64,000 bases of DNA from Xanthomonas sp. SI (GTDB lineage: Bacteria; Pseudomonadota; Gammaproteobacteria; Xanthomonadales; Xanthomonadaceae). Location of the stretch: assembly GCF_014236855.1 (NCBI RefSeq), contig NZ_CP051261.1, positions 124,001 through 188,000 on the forward strand. Reading direction: 5' to 3'. The position numbers and the translations under genes were made by a program. A model generated the notes under the pieces. It did no database searches. It had not been told where the DNA came from and worked only from the letters and a program-made list of their open reading frames with translations. Positions 42,599 to 51,000 of this stretch are shown one piece after another (the first letter of the stretch is position 1; every line of letters begins with the position of its first letter).

Positions 42599-42982
42599 TT
42601 GTACCGGGTCGAACTGACCGCGAGCTTCCTCGCGTGCCTGGACGCCATCGAGGCGTTCTTGCTTGAAGCCGATGCCGGCGCCGCCTTCGATGACCTGCTC
42701 GCCGAGTTACGCGCCACAGTCATCCCGAACCTGCGGCGTTTCCCACGCATAGGCCGGCGTTACCTGGACAACCCGCCGCAGTCGGCCGAGGCATTGGCGC
42801 AGTTGGCCGCGTTGCCGGTGGGCGCGCCGGATGCATTACGCAACTATCTGCATGGCGACTACCTGATGCTCTACACGGTGGTGGAGGCGTCCGCCTCTAC
42901 GAACGCCACGGTGTATTTGCTCTCCATCCGGCACCACCGGCAGCTGTCGTTCGACTTCGCAAGGCTGTGGCCCGGAGGATGA
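42599..42982 (+). CDS. RelE/ParE-type toxin, TTG start
   Basis: A 127-residue protein read from TTG 42599 (MYRVELTASFLACLDAIEAFLLEAD). The core FPRIGRRYLDNPP and the final VYLLSIRHHRQLSFDFARLW strand fit the RelE/ParE fold; the member is longer than usual because of an insertion around residues 60-80. The rare TTG start directly after the antitoxin stop would keep expression low and coupled. Partner and position identify it more than single residues do. Confidence 0.8.
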   Translation: MYRVELTASFLACLDAIEAFLLEADAGAAFDDLLAELRATVIPNLRRFPRIGRRYLDNPPQSAEALAQLAALPVGAPDALRNYLHGDYLMLYTVVEASASTNATVYLLSIRHHRQLSFDFARLWPGG

Positions 42983-43085
42983 TGGCGGCTGGCAGGCACG
43001 GGCAGCCTAACGCCCGTTTTCGTTCATCCTCGGTCCCGTGGGGATCGCAGGCGGAGTAATTGCCTGCGTCCCTGTTCGCTCGCGC

Positions 43086-43180
43086 TCACCTGGCCGGAAC
43101 GCGCTGGTACTCGTCGCTGCCGGTGCGCAGGTGCCCATTGGCCTGGTCGATGGCGAAGTTCACCGTTTCGCCGTCGTTGC
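43086..43180 (-). pseudogene. Remnant copy of a lipoprotein gene 3' end
   Basis: The stretch 43082-43179 matches 44047-44144 with a single mismatch over 98 bp. On the minus strand it encodes only the last 32 residues of the lipoprotein (NDGETVNFAIDQANGH and onward to EYQRVPAR). No start or signal region is attached. The remainder of 42983-43363 shows no gene. The two copies act as direct repeats around the toxin-antitoxin pair at 43364-43854. Confidence 0.9.
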
Positions 43181-43363
43181 GGATCTCGGGATTGGCGTGG
43201 CTTGGGCGTGGTGGAACAGGTTTCTGCACCGCCGTCGTCAACATTCCAAACAGAAGGCCAGCCGTTCCCCGCCCAGGCACATTGTTCTAACCTATTCGGG
43301 CGAGCCGCAACGTCGATCTGATCCGCGTGCCGCAAGAGTCCTGGGCCACTCTTATGGCGCAGA

Positions 43364-43672
43364 TCAGCCCGCTTCCCACGGCGGGCGGGGCATCAGCGAC
43401 AGGTCGCGCGCGCCATGCACGATGGCGAGAATTTCGACAACGGCCGCGTGCGAGCGATAGATGATGCGGTAATTCTGGAAAAGCAACTCGCGCACTGCAG
43501 GATTGCCGGCCTCAGGCACTTCTCGGCCGCGCTCGGGGAACGCCTGCAGCGACTCCGCTGCGTCGATGAGGCGATTGACGAAGAGGTCGGCGTAGAAAAC
43601 GCTGTCGTGGGCGACATAGTCGCGAATGGCTTGCAGGGAATCGACGGCAGGTTCGGTCCAGACGATGTTCAT
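43364..43672 (-). CDS. ParE/RelE family toxin
   Basis: A 102-residue protein starting MNIVWTEPAVDSLQAIRDYVAHDSVFYADLFVNRLIDAAESL, with FPERGREVPE, VRELLFQNYRIIYRS and ILAIVHGARDL, the full ParE-like order. The start overlaps the antitoxin stop by ATGA. It is one of three ParE/RelE-type toxins in the window. Confidence 0.92.
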   Translation of the reverse strand: MNIVWTEPAVDSLQAIRDYVAHDSVFYADLFVNRLIDAAESLQAFPERGREVPEAGNPAVRELLFQNYRIIYRSHAAVVEILAIVHGARDLSLMPRPPWEAG

Positions 43673-43854
43673 CGGTCGAGAGCGAAGCGCCTTCTGACTT
43701 CATCATGCGGTACCACACGACCTTCTTCGGCTGCACGCAAGCCTTGTTCGATCTTCTGGCGAACGTAGATTTCGTACATCAGGTCGTCCCAACTGGCCTG
43801 TTCCGGCAGGCTACGCACTAGCTGTTCGGCTTCGGTTTTCATGCTGTTGGGCAT
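43669..43854 (-). CDS. Short antitoxin of the ParE-type pair
   Basis: A 61-residue protein MPNSMKTEAEQLVRSLPEQASWDDLMYEIYVRQKIEQGLRAAEEG. The ASWDDLMYEIYVRQKIEQGL block is the usual small antitoxin partner that lies upstream of ParE/RelE toxins; it has no obvious N-terminal DNA-binding part. GGAG lies 7 nt before ATG 43854, which decides for this start over Met 5. Confidence 0.88.
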   Translation of the reverse strand: MPNSMKTEAEQLVRSLPEQASWDDLMYEIYVRQKIEQGLRAAEEGRVVPHDEVRRRFALDR

Positions 43855-44050
43855 GGGTGTGCTCCGTTACAGGGACAGGCCTACTTTAGCGAAGAACGGG
43901 GAGGGTAGAAATGGAGCCCCGGCGCAGCTAGCTGCGTTACCCGAGGCAGGCCCGTTGCACGGCGCTCCATCGCCACGCGTGGAGACGCCGCGCCGGCCCG
44001 AGAGGCAGCGGCGCGGCGTTCCTTCCAGGCCTAGCGCCCGGGCGACGCGC

Positions 44051-44383
44051 TCACTTGGCCGGAACGCGCTGGTACTCGTCGCTGCCGGTGCGCAGGTGCC
44101 CATTGGCCTGGTCGATGGCGAAGTTCACCGTTTCGCCGTCGTTGGAGACCTGCAGCACGTCGTCCTTGTAGATGGCCGGGTAGCTCTCGGTCTTGGGCTT
44201 GCGGCTGAAGAACCGCGGCGTGGTGTTGCGCACCATGAAGGACTCGCCATTGCGTTCGATGTCCATCGTGTCGTCCTGCGATTGCACGTTGACCCAGTGG
44301 CCGACGAACTTCTCGCCCTCCACCTTGGCGCAGCCGGCCATCAGCATCGCCGCAGCCAGCGCGGCACCCATCCACTTCGTCAT
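44051..44383 (-). CDS. Small lipoprotein
   Basis: A 110-residue protein with lipoprotein signal MTKWMGAALAAAMLMAGCAK; lipobox LMAGC with Cys at 18. The mature part, starting VEGEKFVGHWVNVQ and ending EYQRVPAK, looks like a small beta-rich domain that would respond to a ligand or fold as a mini-lipocalin. GGAG stands 9 nt before ATG 44383; a longer open frame upstream lacks these features. Its 3' end is duplicated 965 bp away. Confidence 0.8.
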   Translation of the reverse strand: MTKWMGAALAAAMLMAGCAKVEGEKFVGHWVNVQSQDDTMDIERNGESFMVRNTTPRFFSRKPKTESYPAIYKDDVLQVSNDGETVNFAIDQANGHLRTGSDEYQRVPAK

Positions 44384-44594
44384 TTTCAGCGCTCCGGTGT
44401 TGAAGTCGCGGCAAGGATGAGGCGTTGCGGCTGTATGGAAAGTCAAGAGTGCAGGGGGCAAGGCATCAGGCGCCCATCTTGCCGAAAGGGCAAGCGGGGC
44501 AAGGACTCACCGGGCCTTGCCCGGTGCTTGCGTCTCAGAGCCATTCACGGGGCCACAGCCAGGCAGGGGATGCAGGCAGTCCAAGAGGGCACGC

Positions 44595-45041
44595 TTACGG
44601 CAACGCAGCCCGGAGACGCGCGGCCAGCGCAATGCGCTCCTCGGTGGCGTAGCGCACCTTCTGCCCCCCATACAGCCCGTCGTTCGCGTAGCGCGGGAAC
44701 ACGTGCAGATGGTAGTGCCACACATCCTGATTGCCGGCCAGCCCGTTGTGTTGGCGCGTGGAGATGCCCTCGCAGCCGAAGGCCGCCAGCATCGCGTGCG
44801 CCAGGCGCCGCGTGGCGCGGAAGACCTCGCGGCCCAGGTCGTCCGGCATGTCCAACACGTTCTCGTAGTGGCCACGCGGGATCACCAGGCAGTTGCCTTG
44901 GATGCCGGCGTAGTGGTGCGTCGGTACCAACGCGTACACGTTGGTATCCACCAGGACAATGGCCGATTCCGGCGCAGGCGAGGGCAGCGTGGCCGCAATC
45001 CCGCAGAACGGACAGTCGTATCCGGGGGGAGCGTGCTGCAT
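44595..45041 (-). CDS. HIT family hydrolase
   Basis: A 148-residue protein with the histidine triad HYHLHVFPR (about 107-115) and an N-terminal CPFCGI zinc-type pair. NCLVIPRGHYENVLDMPDDL is the typical second block. Relatives hydrolyse dinucleoside polyphosphates or AMP-conjugates. The ATG at 45041 starts MQHAPPGYDCPFC; the longer open frame upstream reads through non-coding sequence. Confidence 0.92.
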   Translation of the reverse strand: MQHAPPGYDCPFCGIAATLPSPAPESAIVLVDTNVYALVPTHHYAGIQGNCLVIPRGHYENVLDMPDDLGREVFRATRRLAHAMLAAFGCEGISTRQHNGLAGNQDVWHYHLHVFPRYANDGLYGGQKVRYATEERIALAARLRAALP

Positions 45042-45222
45042 GAGGCGCAACGGCGAAGAGAACCCACTGTGGGGCGGGAACGGATTCTGTGGCGCCCCCC
45101 GGCTACCCGTCAATCGGACAACTCGGCTGGCGGACTGGAGGTGAAATCCACGCCGCCAGGCGATGATGCCGGGGGATAAGTGCACTGTGCCCCCAGTTTT
45201 CCTCACCCAATTTTCGCCCTCG

Positions 45223-48200
45223 CTACAAAGAAATTCGGTCTTCCGCAGCTCGCTGGTCGTACCACTCCGCGTGGCGAGTCCACTGCTTCGCATTAGCTCG
45301 AAGTAAGCCGGCTGTGCGAGGCCAGATTGAAGCTAGTTGCCTCGCAGTCTCGTTAGACGCCGCTGCTAACTCTCGCTCTGGGCTTCCACTTCCATCCGAG
45401 GGGCGCCAATGCGCGCCCCGCTTATTGAACAGCTCGAGAACGATGCCCGCCTCCATTTCTTCGTTCTCCAGCGCCTCAATGACCGAGCGCACCTGTCGAC
45501 ATGGCCAGATACCATCATTACTATCGTCAGGCGCATATGCCAAGAGCTTACCTATCTCGCTGGCCGCAACCTTGCCTCTGTTCACTACTTGGGCAGCCTC
45601 CAATACAGTGCCGATCCAGTTCAGAATGGCTTCCGCATCTAGCTCTCCATCGCTGCCCTTCCAAGGAAGCGAGCGCCACGAATCCAACAGCTTATACGCG
45701 CTAGATGCCTTAGCGCGCGCGACTTCAAGCTCCTCACGGCTCTTAGCGTGCTGAACACCCTCGGGATCGTCCACTTCACTTTCTGCTTCGGAACGATACA
45801 GGTCGCTCAAGACTTCAACAAAGAAGGTGGGCGACTGTGCCATGTATTGATGAAGCGCAAGCTCCTGTGTCGATCCGTGGTTATGCAAGGCTGGGAGCCA
45901 GCTATACTCCAGTTGCAGGAGGCGATCCCGGTCGGCATCTTCGCGATCGCGGAGTTCGCTAAAAACCTCCCGCAGCCAATAGCCGCTTAGCAGTCTTGCA
46001 TTCTCGGGTTTCGTGGCAATGCTTTCTAGGGCGCCTGCAAGTAGATCAAGTAGCACGGTAGTGTCGAACTTACTTCGACGGCTGCCGACGAATTCGATCA
46101 GCGGAACGCTTCTATCGTTCTGCATAAGTCCGCACACAAAATCGCGCACTAGATCATCGTCAGGTGTGCGTACATATACGTCTCTATGGCGCCAATATTC
46201 GGCTTTGGTACCTTCCGGCATATCGTTTACTAGTTCAAAAAGCTCCCGAGTGTCTTCCCAAGGCACCATCAACGAGGCGACCTGAGCCGAACTTGATCCA
46301 CGATCCTTGGCAATCTGAAGGACCTCAAGCCCCCAAGGCGTACCCAGGCTGCGAACCCCAGCTGCTAGAACACAAGCACCCAGCCAAGCAACAGCACTAC
46401 TTCTATCAAGCGATCTCAAGGCAATCTGACGCCATTGATCTGCATCGCACACTCGCATAATTGAAGGGAGCATGGTCTGCGGAAACTTCACTTGTGTAGC
46501 GAATTCAAGCAGCTCATCTACACCCAAGGCCGCGACATCACGAATAGCAGCGTCACGCTCGGCCAGTACACGCTCTTGAAGTGAATCAAATGTTTCATCC
46601 GGCCGTAGTCTCTCCGGCATGTGCTGTTCGAAAAGCGCTTGATGTAGAACTAACGGATCTGAAGGCGCAAACAGATCAGCGACTCGATCTATAGGATCAA
46701 GAGCTTCACTTGGTATCGCCCATTCTGCGTCCGCATATGACCTGTGCTTGTCCACAAGGCCGCGTAGCCCTTGCCAAAGCTTGTGGTCAGCACCTACCTC
46801 AACAAGCGCTTCTCGACGCGATTCAACAAGATTGATGTACTTGCTGGCGGCCTCTGGGGGCATGGACTTCGCGGCCGCTTCAATTACAGCCACCCACTTT
46901 GAAGGATCTACACCAGCCTCTTGCGATGCCAGATCCACGATGAACTCATGGTCCCGCCGAATCGAGCCGTAAGTCGTGACAGCGCGTTCCGATGCACCGA
47001 AGTCCCTCCACTCGGGCTCAGACGTGCCAAACGAAATGTCCTCCTCTCCGGGTAGGAGTTTGCTGACAAGAGCCCATGCGACATCTGGAACCGTCTTGCA
47101 AACTCTATCTAGCACTCGATGACGAATGGCGGCTGCCGCGTTTGTGTGTAAATTCCAAGGCAAGAATATCTGAACGAGCGACCCAATGGGTCGATTCGCT
47201 AGCCTGCCACCTGGATCGATCGCCGACAATCGTGCCAGCAGCAAAGCCACACGCGGCAACCTCTCTGGATCCCAAGCGAGAACTTCGAGCGCTCGCAGCG
47301 TGCCCAAGTAATAGACGTGCCCAAACATATCATCGTCTCCGCCCTCGAAGATGGGCAGCAGCAGCGATGGATCAGTCGCTAGCAAGCCTTCGAGAGCCGA
47401 CAGAAAAGGATCTGGCGCAGCTTCTGCGATAGCGGGCAGAAGCGGGTCCAAACTCGCAAGCATTTTGTAATCGTCTGCAAGGCCGGGAATTCTACTCAAG
47501 ACATCATTTACAAATCTCTGCGCCGAGAAGCCAGCAATGTAATCCAGGTTATCTTCATTAATCGCGATCAGGCGCAGTATCTCTGACAGCCCTGAGCGAA
47601 GATTTTGCGACCAAGCTCGCGACTTTCCATAAATGTTCGCGTAAGCCCGCTGATCCAAAGGCATGTCAAGCGCGGGATCTAGCTCCGAGAGAACTCTGAC
47701 GGCGACATCGCTAAGGCGGTTCAGCTCAATTATACCGATGGCTCGATGTTCGATGCTCAACTGCCAGATGTCAGCCGGCGCACTGAGCGCCGTCACCGAA
47801 CCTTCTCTTAAAACAGGTGCATCATCGACCCTAAGCACGTCCAAGATCGCATCATCGAAATTCGCATAGTCGGCAGCGCCCGCCAAGTCCTTCAAAGCAC
47901 TCTGATCATGAGCGTTGTCGTGCGCATATGCTCCCGCAAGAATGATTCCTGAGAGGTTCTTCAGCGTCGTTCGAGTTGCCCAAACAGGCTGTTCCGAATG
48001 CGCTCCATCATTTTGCCGACGAAAAATCGAGACACTGGAGTGGCACGCAGCTGCCAGCTTCTTGGCACGAACCTCATCCATGTCATTTGCGACGAGGACA
48101 TCGACAAAACTTTGCCTCGATGCGCGCGGAAGCGCGATCAACTGGCTATTACCCGACCTCGCATGCGATGTCCCATAGCAGGTAATTACAGCGTGGCCAT

Positions 48201-49077
48201 AATTAGAAAGCTCCTGCGCGACATCATTCGCAGCATTTACGGTCACAACAAGAAGCTTGAGCCCTTTTACTAGGAGCTGCGACTTTGAGTTTGGATCCGA
48301 GATCACGACAGCCTTTGCAAGCAACGCACCTCTCATTGGGTCGTCCTTACTCATACCGAGCAACGCAGCCGCCACGAACGAAACAGCCTCCCTTGGGCTA
48401 TCAGCTTTGACTCGCGTCAACTCAGCGCTCAACGCGGCCTTCCGAACCTTCTCGGCCGCAGCGTCACGATTGGCTAGCAGTAGATCAACGGGAATGACGG
48501 GAAATGCGCTGTTCAGAAAGCTGGCTAGCGCCCCCTCGACATCTCTCATGTCCACCGAGGCCTTATGCATCTTTAAAGCTAGCCAACTTCGAACAGACGG
48601 CTGGCTATCCAGCCAGTCCTCAAGAGAGTCGGCATCGAGAATCTTGACATCCCTCCACACCCTCTCATCCCGTAAAGAGGATTCCAACTGGGCGATGTTC
48701 CCAGCTTTAGTTGCGTTGACCCGGCGAAGGCTCACCGCAACATAGGCGATCTCAGAGCGCACCCGGCCTGCATAGTCGTCGCGATCGCTTGGCCTACTGC
48801 GCTTGTCGAAATCTGATCGGATCTTCTGCGCGGCTTGGTCGTTAGTGCCCACCTCCCACAGTGAGAGACCGGCAGGAATGTAAGGTGGCATGGGAGCAGC
48901 TTGCACGATCCCATCGACGCCCGGGCGGAAAGTTGACTCTCCGCTTGGGAAGTAGACGTCGGTCACCTCAGGGCTTGTTGCACGAATCAGCCTCCGCAAC
49001 AACTCTGGAAGCAAGTCCCTTGCTAGATGTGTGTTCGCGAACTGCTCCAACTCTTCCGCTGTGATCTTCACTGCCAT
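45223..49077 (-). CDS. Large accessory protein with restriction-endonuclease-like N-terminus
   Basis: A 1284-residue protein in a clearly lower-GC block with less biased codon use than its neighbours, which points to transfer. Residues 12-40 are helical, then PSGESTFRPGVDGIVQ (44-59) and LSLWEVGTND (71-80) give the G-x-D...W-E-x-G-T arrangement seen in degenerate PD-(D/E)XK-like domains of large uncharacterised proteins. RVWRDVKILDADSLEDWLDSQPSVRSWL (139-166) completes that domain. A central part (about 205-420) has P-loop-ATPase-like strand/helix alternation but no intact Walker A that I can find. The rest is helical repeat-like. The overall layout recalls STAND-type sensors of anti-phage defence, but that is inference. 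The start MAVKITAEELEQF follows AGGTGAAGAG. Confidence 0.7.
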   Translation of the reverse strand: MAVKITAEELEQFANTHLARDLLPELLRRLIRATSPEVTDVYFPSGESTFRPGVDGIVQAAPMPPYIPAGLSLWEVGTNDQAAQKIRSDFDKRSRPSDRDDYAGRVRSEIAYVAVSLRRVNATKAGNIAQLESSLRDERVWRDVKILDADSLEDWLDSQPSVRSWLALKMHKASVDMRDVEGALASFLNSAFPVIPVDLLLANRDAAAEKVRKAALSAELTRVKADSPREAVSFVAAALLGMSKDDPMRGALLAKAVVISDPNSKSQLLVKGLKLLVVTVNAANDVAQELSNYGHAVITCYGTSHARSGNSQLIALPRASRQSFVDVLVANDMDEVRAKKLAAACHSSVSIFRRQNDGAHSEQPVWATRTTLKNLSGIILAGAYAHDNAHDQSALKDLAGAADYANFDDAILDVLRVDDAPVLREGSVTALSAPADIWQLSIEHRAIGIIELNRLSDVAVRVLSELDPALDMPLDQRAYANIYGKSRAWSQNLRSGLSEILRLIAINEDNLDYIAGFSAQRFVNDVLSRIPGLADDYKMLASLDPLLPAIAEAAPDPFLSALEGLLATDPSLLLPIFEGGDDDMFGHVYYLGTLRALEVLAWDPERLPRVALLLARLSAIDPGGRLANRPIGSLVQIFLPWNLHTNAAAAIRHRVLDRVCKTVPDVAWALVSKLLPGEEDISFGTSEPEWRDFGASERAVTTYGSIRRDHEFIVDLASQEAGVDPSKWVAVIEAAAKSMPPEAASKYINLVESRREALVEVGADHKLWQGLRGLVDKHRSYADAEWAIPSEALDPIDRVADLFAPSDPLVLHQALFEQHMPERLRPDETFDSLQERVLAERDAAIRDVAALGVDELLEFATQVKFPQTMLPSIMRVCDADQWRQIALRSLDRSSAVAWLGACVLAAGVRSLGTPWGLEVLQIAKDRGSSSAQVASLMVPWEDTRELFELVNDMPEGTKAEYWRHRDVYVRTPDDDLVRDFVCGLMQNDRSVPLIEFVGSRRSKFDTTVLLDLLAGALESIATKPENARLLSGYWLREVFSELRDREDADRDRLLQLEYSWLPALHNHGSTQELALHQYMAQSPTFFVEVLSDLYRSEAESEVDDPEGVQHAKSREELEVARAKASSAYKLLDSWRSLPWKGSDGELDAEAILNWIGTVLEAAQVVNRGKVAASEIGKLLAYAPDDSNDGIWPCRQVRSVIEALENEEMEAGIVLELFNKRGAHWRPSDGSGSPERELAAASNETARQLASIWPRTAGLLRANAKQWTRHAEWYDQRAAEDRISL

Positions 49078-49081
49078 CTCT

Positions 49082-49405
49082 TCACCTATCTTTTGCTGTC
49101 GCGTCATCCGAATTGCGTGCAACTGTGCAAATCAACCAGTAACTGACGCGAGTAGTTATCGCGTTCCCTGTGCTTCGCGAACTAGCTACATCAAAGAAGC
49201 CTCGCCAGTCAGCCGATTGGCCTGATGTACTAATGGTCCATTGCCCAGTGCATGGTGGCTTGGCCTCTTCATGCCGCTCGATCTTAGACCCGCTAAGCCA
49301 AGCTAACAACAGGTCGAAGAACGGACCCAAAGGGGATACGGCAATGTCGAGGGGCATGCTGGTGCGGGAGCAAGGTCGACTTTCGGATCGAGAGCCGTCA
49401 CTCAT
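49082..49405 (-). CDS. Possible small protein coupled to the large accessory gene
   Basis: The frame encodes 107 residues from ATG 49405 (or 91 from Met 17 at 49357) and stops 4 nt before the ATG of the 1284-residue gene, so its stop lies in that gene's ribosome site. That spacing is typical of translational coupling. The sequence has one moderately hydrophobic stretch (PLGPFFDLLLAWLSG) and no recognised motif, and the ribosome site is weak. It may not be a gene; the rest of 49078-49454 is the divergent promoter region. Confidence 0.35.
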   Translation of the reverse strand: MSDGSRSESRPCSRTSMPLDIAVSPLGPFFDLLLAWLSGSKIERHEEAKPPCTGQWTISTSGQSADWRGFFDVASSRSTGNAITTRVSYWLICTVARNSDDATAKDR

Positions 49406-49454
49406 GTTTACGGAGTGAATCGACAGACGGCCACGTCACCGGCACTATAAGTAG

Positions 49455-50207
49455 ATGGATCTCCGCCCGCAGCATCTCAAACGCTACCTCCGCGATATCC
49501 TCGGAGATGACCAAGTAGATCTGTTCCGATTCAGCCTAAGCTCCCTGTGCGATCGGGTTGACTACGCTCAGTACCACCTCGATGAGGTGATGAGGTTGAT
49601 GTCGCCTTATACCTTAGGCGACGGCCCTCAGCCTGGCGATGACCATCTGCCCTTCAAGACGGCCATTACGCAAACTGCCGCTCATGTATTAGGCTGCCTG
49701 CAAAGTCTCCATGCCTGCGCAGACATATGCGCGCACGTCGCATACTTCGGTCTCGGTTTAAACCTTGAGCCAAAGCCAATCAAGGAGCGCCTTATTAGCA
49801 TGCGTACCGTACTCGCGCGGATCACGGACGACACGGTTTCTCAAGCGCTGCGAAGTCTGGTTGAGAACTCTGAGTTCGAATATTTGGAAGCAATAGTTAA
49901 CCGTTCGAAGCACCGGTCCGTAGTTTACACTGGCTATACCTTCGAGCAGCGGAATTCGGCGGACACCCGATCTTGGCACGGCGTCGTGCTTTGGCGTTTT
50001 GAGCGACTAGGGAAGGCATACTCTGTTCGGCGTGCTGAAGAATTTTTGACCACAGAACTTGATCGTCAACGCTCTGCACTCATTGCGGTTTCCGCGGCCC
50101 TTGAGGAACACCTGCATGCCGAGTGGAATGAGCAGAAACAGTTCCACAAAGCAAGGGGCGAGCGATGGCCCCCACCAAGGAAAGCGGACGACAATGAAAA
50201 TTCCTGA
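49455..50207 (+). CDS. Hypothetical protein of the low-GC block, possibly HEPN-like
   Basis: A 250-residue, mostly helical protein divergent from the 1284-residue gene and with the same lower-GC composition. Residues about 140-155 read FEYLEAIVNRSKHRSVV; an N-x-x-KHRS segment after a long helix is reminiscent of the Cthe_2314-type HEPN family, though no exact R-x4-6-H motif is evident. A TATAAG -10-like element lies just before ATG. I cannot assign a function with confidence. Confidence 0.6.
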   Translation: MDLRPQHLKRYLRDILGDDQVDLFRFSLSSLCDRVDYAQYHLDEVMRLMSPYTLGDGPQPGDDHLPFKTAITQTAAHVLGCLQSLHACADICAHVAYFGLGLNLEPKPIKERLISMRTVLARITDDTVSQALRSLVENSEFEYLEAIVNRSKHRSVVYTGYTFEQRNSADTRSWHGVVLWRFERLGKAYSVRRAEEFLTTELDRQRSALIAVSAALEEHLHAEWNEQKQFHKARGERWPPPRKADDNENS

Positions 50208-50313
50208 CCACCAGGCGGGCATTTAGAGATGTCAGCTGTCGGCCATAGGCGGACATGTGCTAGCACACATGCACAAACAGCGAAATCGCTGCGATCTGCG
50301 CGAGGCACAGCTG

Positions 50314-50559
50314 TTAATGCAGTTTCCGTTCAAACTCAGCGACGAACATCGTGAGCGTTGACCCGCAGGCATTGCAGAAGTCCCGCAGCTGGAGGAGATC
50401 CATCCGGCGCTCACCTCGCTCGACATCACTCACATAGGACTGTGGGCGGCCCAATGCGGCGCTCAAGCCGACCTGGGTCAGCCCGGCAGCGAGACGAAGC
50501 TCACGCAGTTGTCGCAGCAGAATCGCATAGTCCTTCTTGTGGATCGACTTGGTCGGCAT
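50314..50559 (-). CDS. XRE-family transcriptional regulator
   Basis: An 81-residue protein MPTKSIHKKDYAILLRQLRELRLAAGLTQVGLSAALGRPQSYVSDVERGERRMDLLQL with a complete Cro/C1 helix-turn-helix (TQVGLSAALGRPQSYVSDVERGER, about residues 29-52). ATG 50559 is preferred to an upstream TTG. A palindromic operator lies 46 nt upstream. It probably represses its own gene and perhaps the divergent pair of genes beyond. Confidence 0.92.
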   Translation of the reverse strand: MPTKSIHKKDYAILLRQLRELRLAAGLTQVGLSAALGRPQSYVSDVERGERRMDLLQLRDFCNACGSTLTMFVAEFERKLH

Positions 50560-50604
50560 GTCTGCAAGCTCTGAAGCCCGCAGCAAAGCTATATCCCCTT
50601 TTCA

Positions 50605-50625
50605 AATATCCGAAAATGGGATATT
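50605..50625. promoter_or_regulatory. Operator AATATCC-N7-GGATATT upstream of the XRE gene
   Basis: Perfect 7-bp arms with a 7-nt spacer, plus a further ATATCC half-site at 50591-50596. The stretch is strikingly AT-rich within GC-rich surroundings and lies between two divergent genes, 46 nt from each start. It is the expected place for both promoters and for repression by the XRE protein. Confidence 0.75.
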
Positions 50626-50670
50626 TTAGAGCGGCGGACAACCCGTCCGCCCACGTCGAGGACGGATGCC

Positions 50671-51000
50671 ATGACGACTTCGCAAGCCAACGCAACCTTC
50701 GCCCGGCCGCGCGTCGCGCCCGCGGGTACTTTGGATACGCAGGAAGAGCGCTTCACCTTCGGCGTCACCCTAGAGCAGATGGACCAGTTCCACGCGCTGT
50801 TGCGCACCATTACCGCGCAGAGCGACATGGTGGCGGTGTGCAGCGGCGCGCCGCTGGACGACAAGAGCATGTCGATCCTGGGCGAGAGCATTTTCACTGC
50901 CGCCCGCGCGGTGCGCGGGATCGTGGACGAGATCCACGAACAGCGGCTGGGCGGCGATGGCCCGACACCGGGGTCGCACGGGGAGCCGCGCCATGCGTAA
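50671..51000 (+). CDS. Hypothetical partner protein upstream of symE
   Basis: A 109-residue protein starting MTTSQANATFARPRVAP with a mostly helical core FGVTLEQMDQFHALLRTITAQSD and AAPLDDKSMSILGESIF-like continuation. It overlaps the SymE-type gene by 8 nt (ATGCGTAA), so the two are translated together. Proteins of this kind recur next to SymE in xanthomonads and pseudomonads as hypothetical proteins. It may be an antitoxin or chaperone for SymE; no known domain is assigned. Confidence 0.65.
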   Translation: MTTSQANATFARPRVAPAGTLDTQEERFTFGVTLEQMDQFHALLRTITAQSDMVAVCSGAPLDDKSMSILGESIFTAARAVRGIVDEIHEQRLGGDGPTPGSHGEPRHA

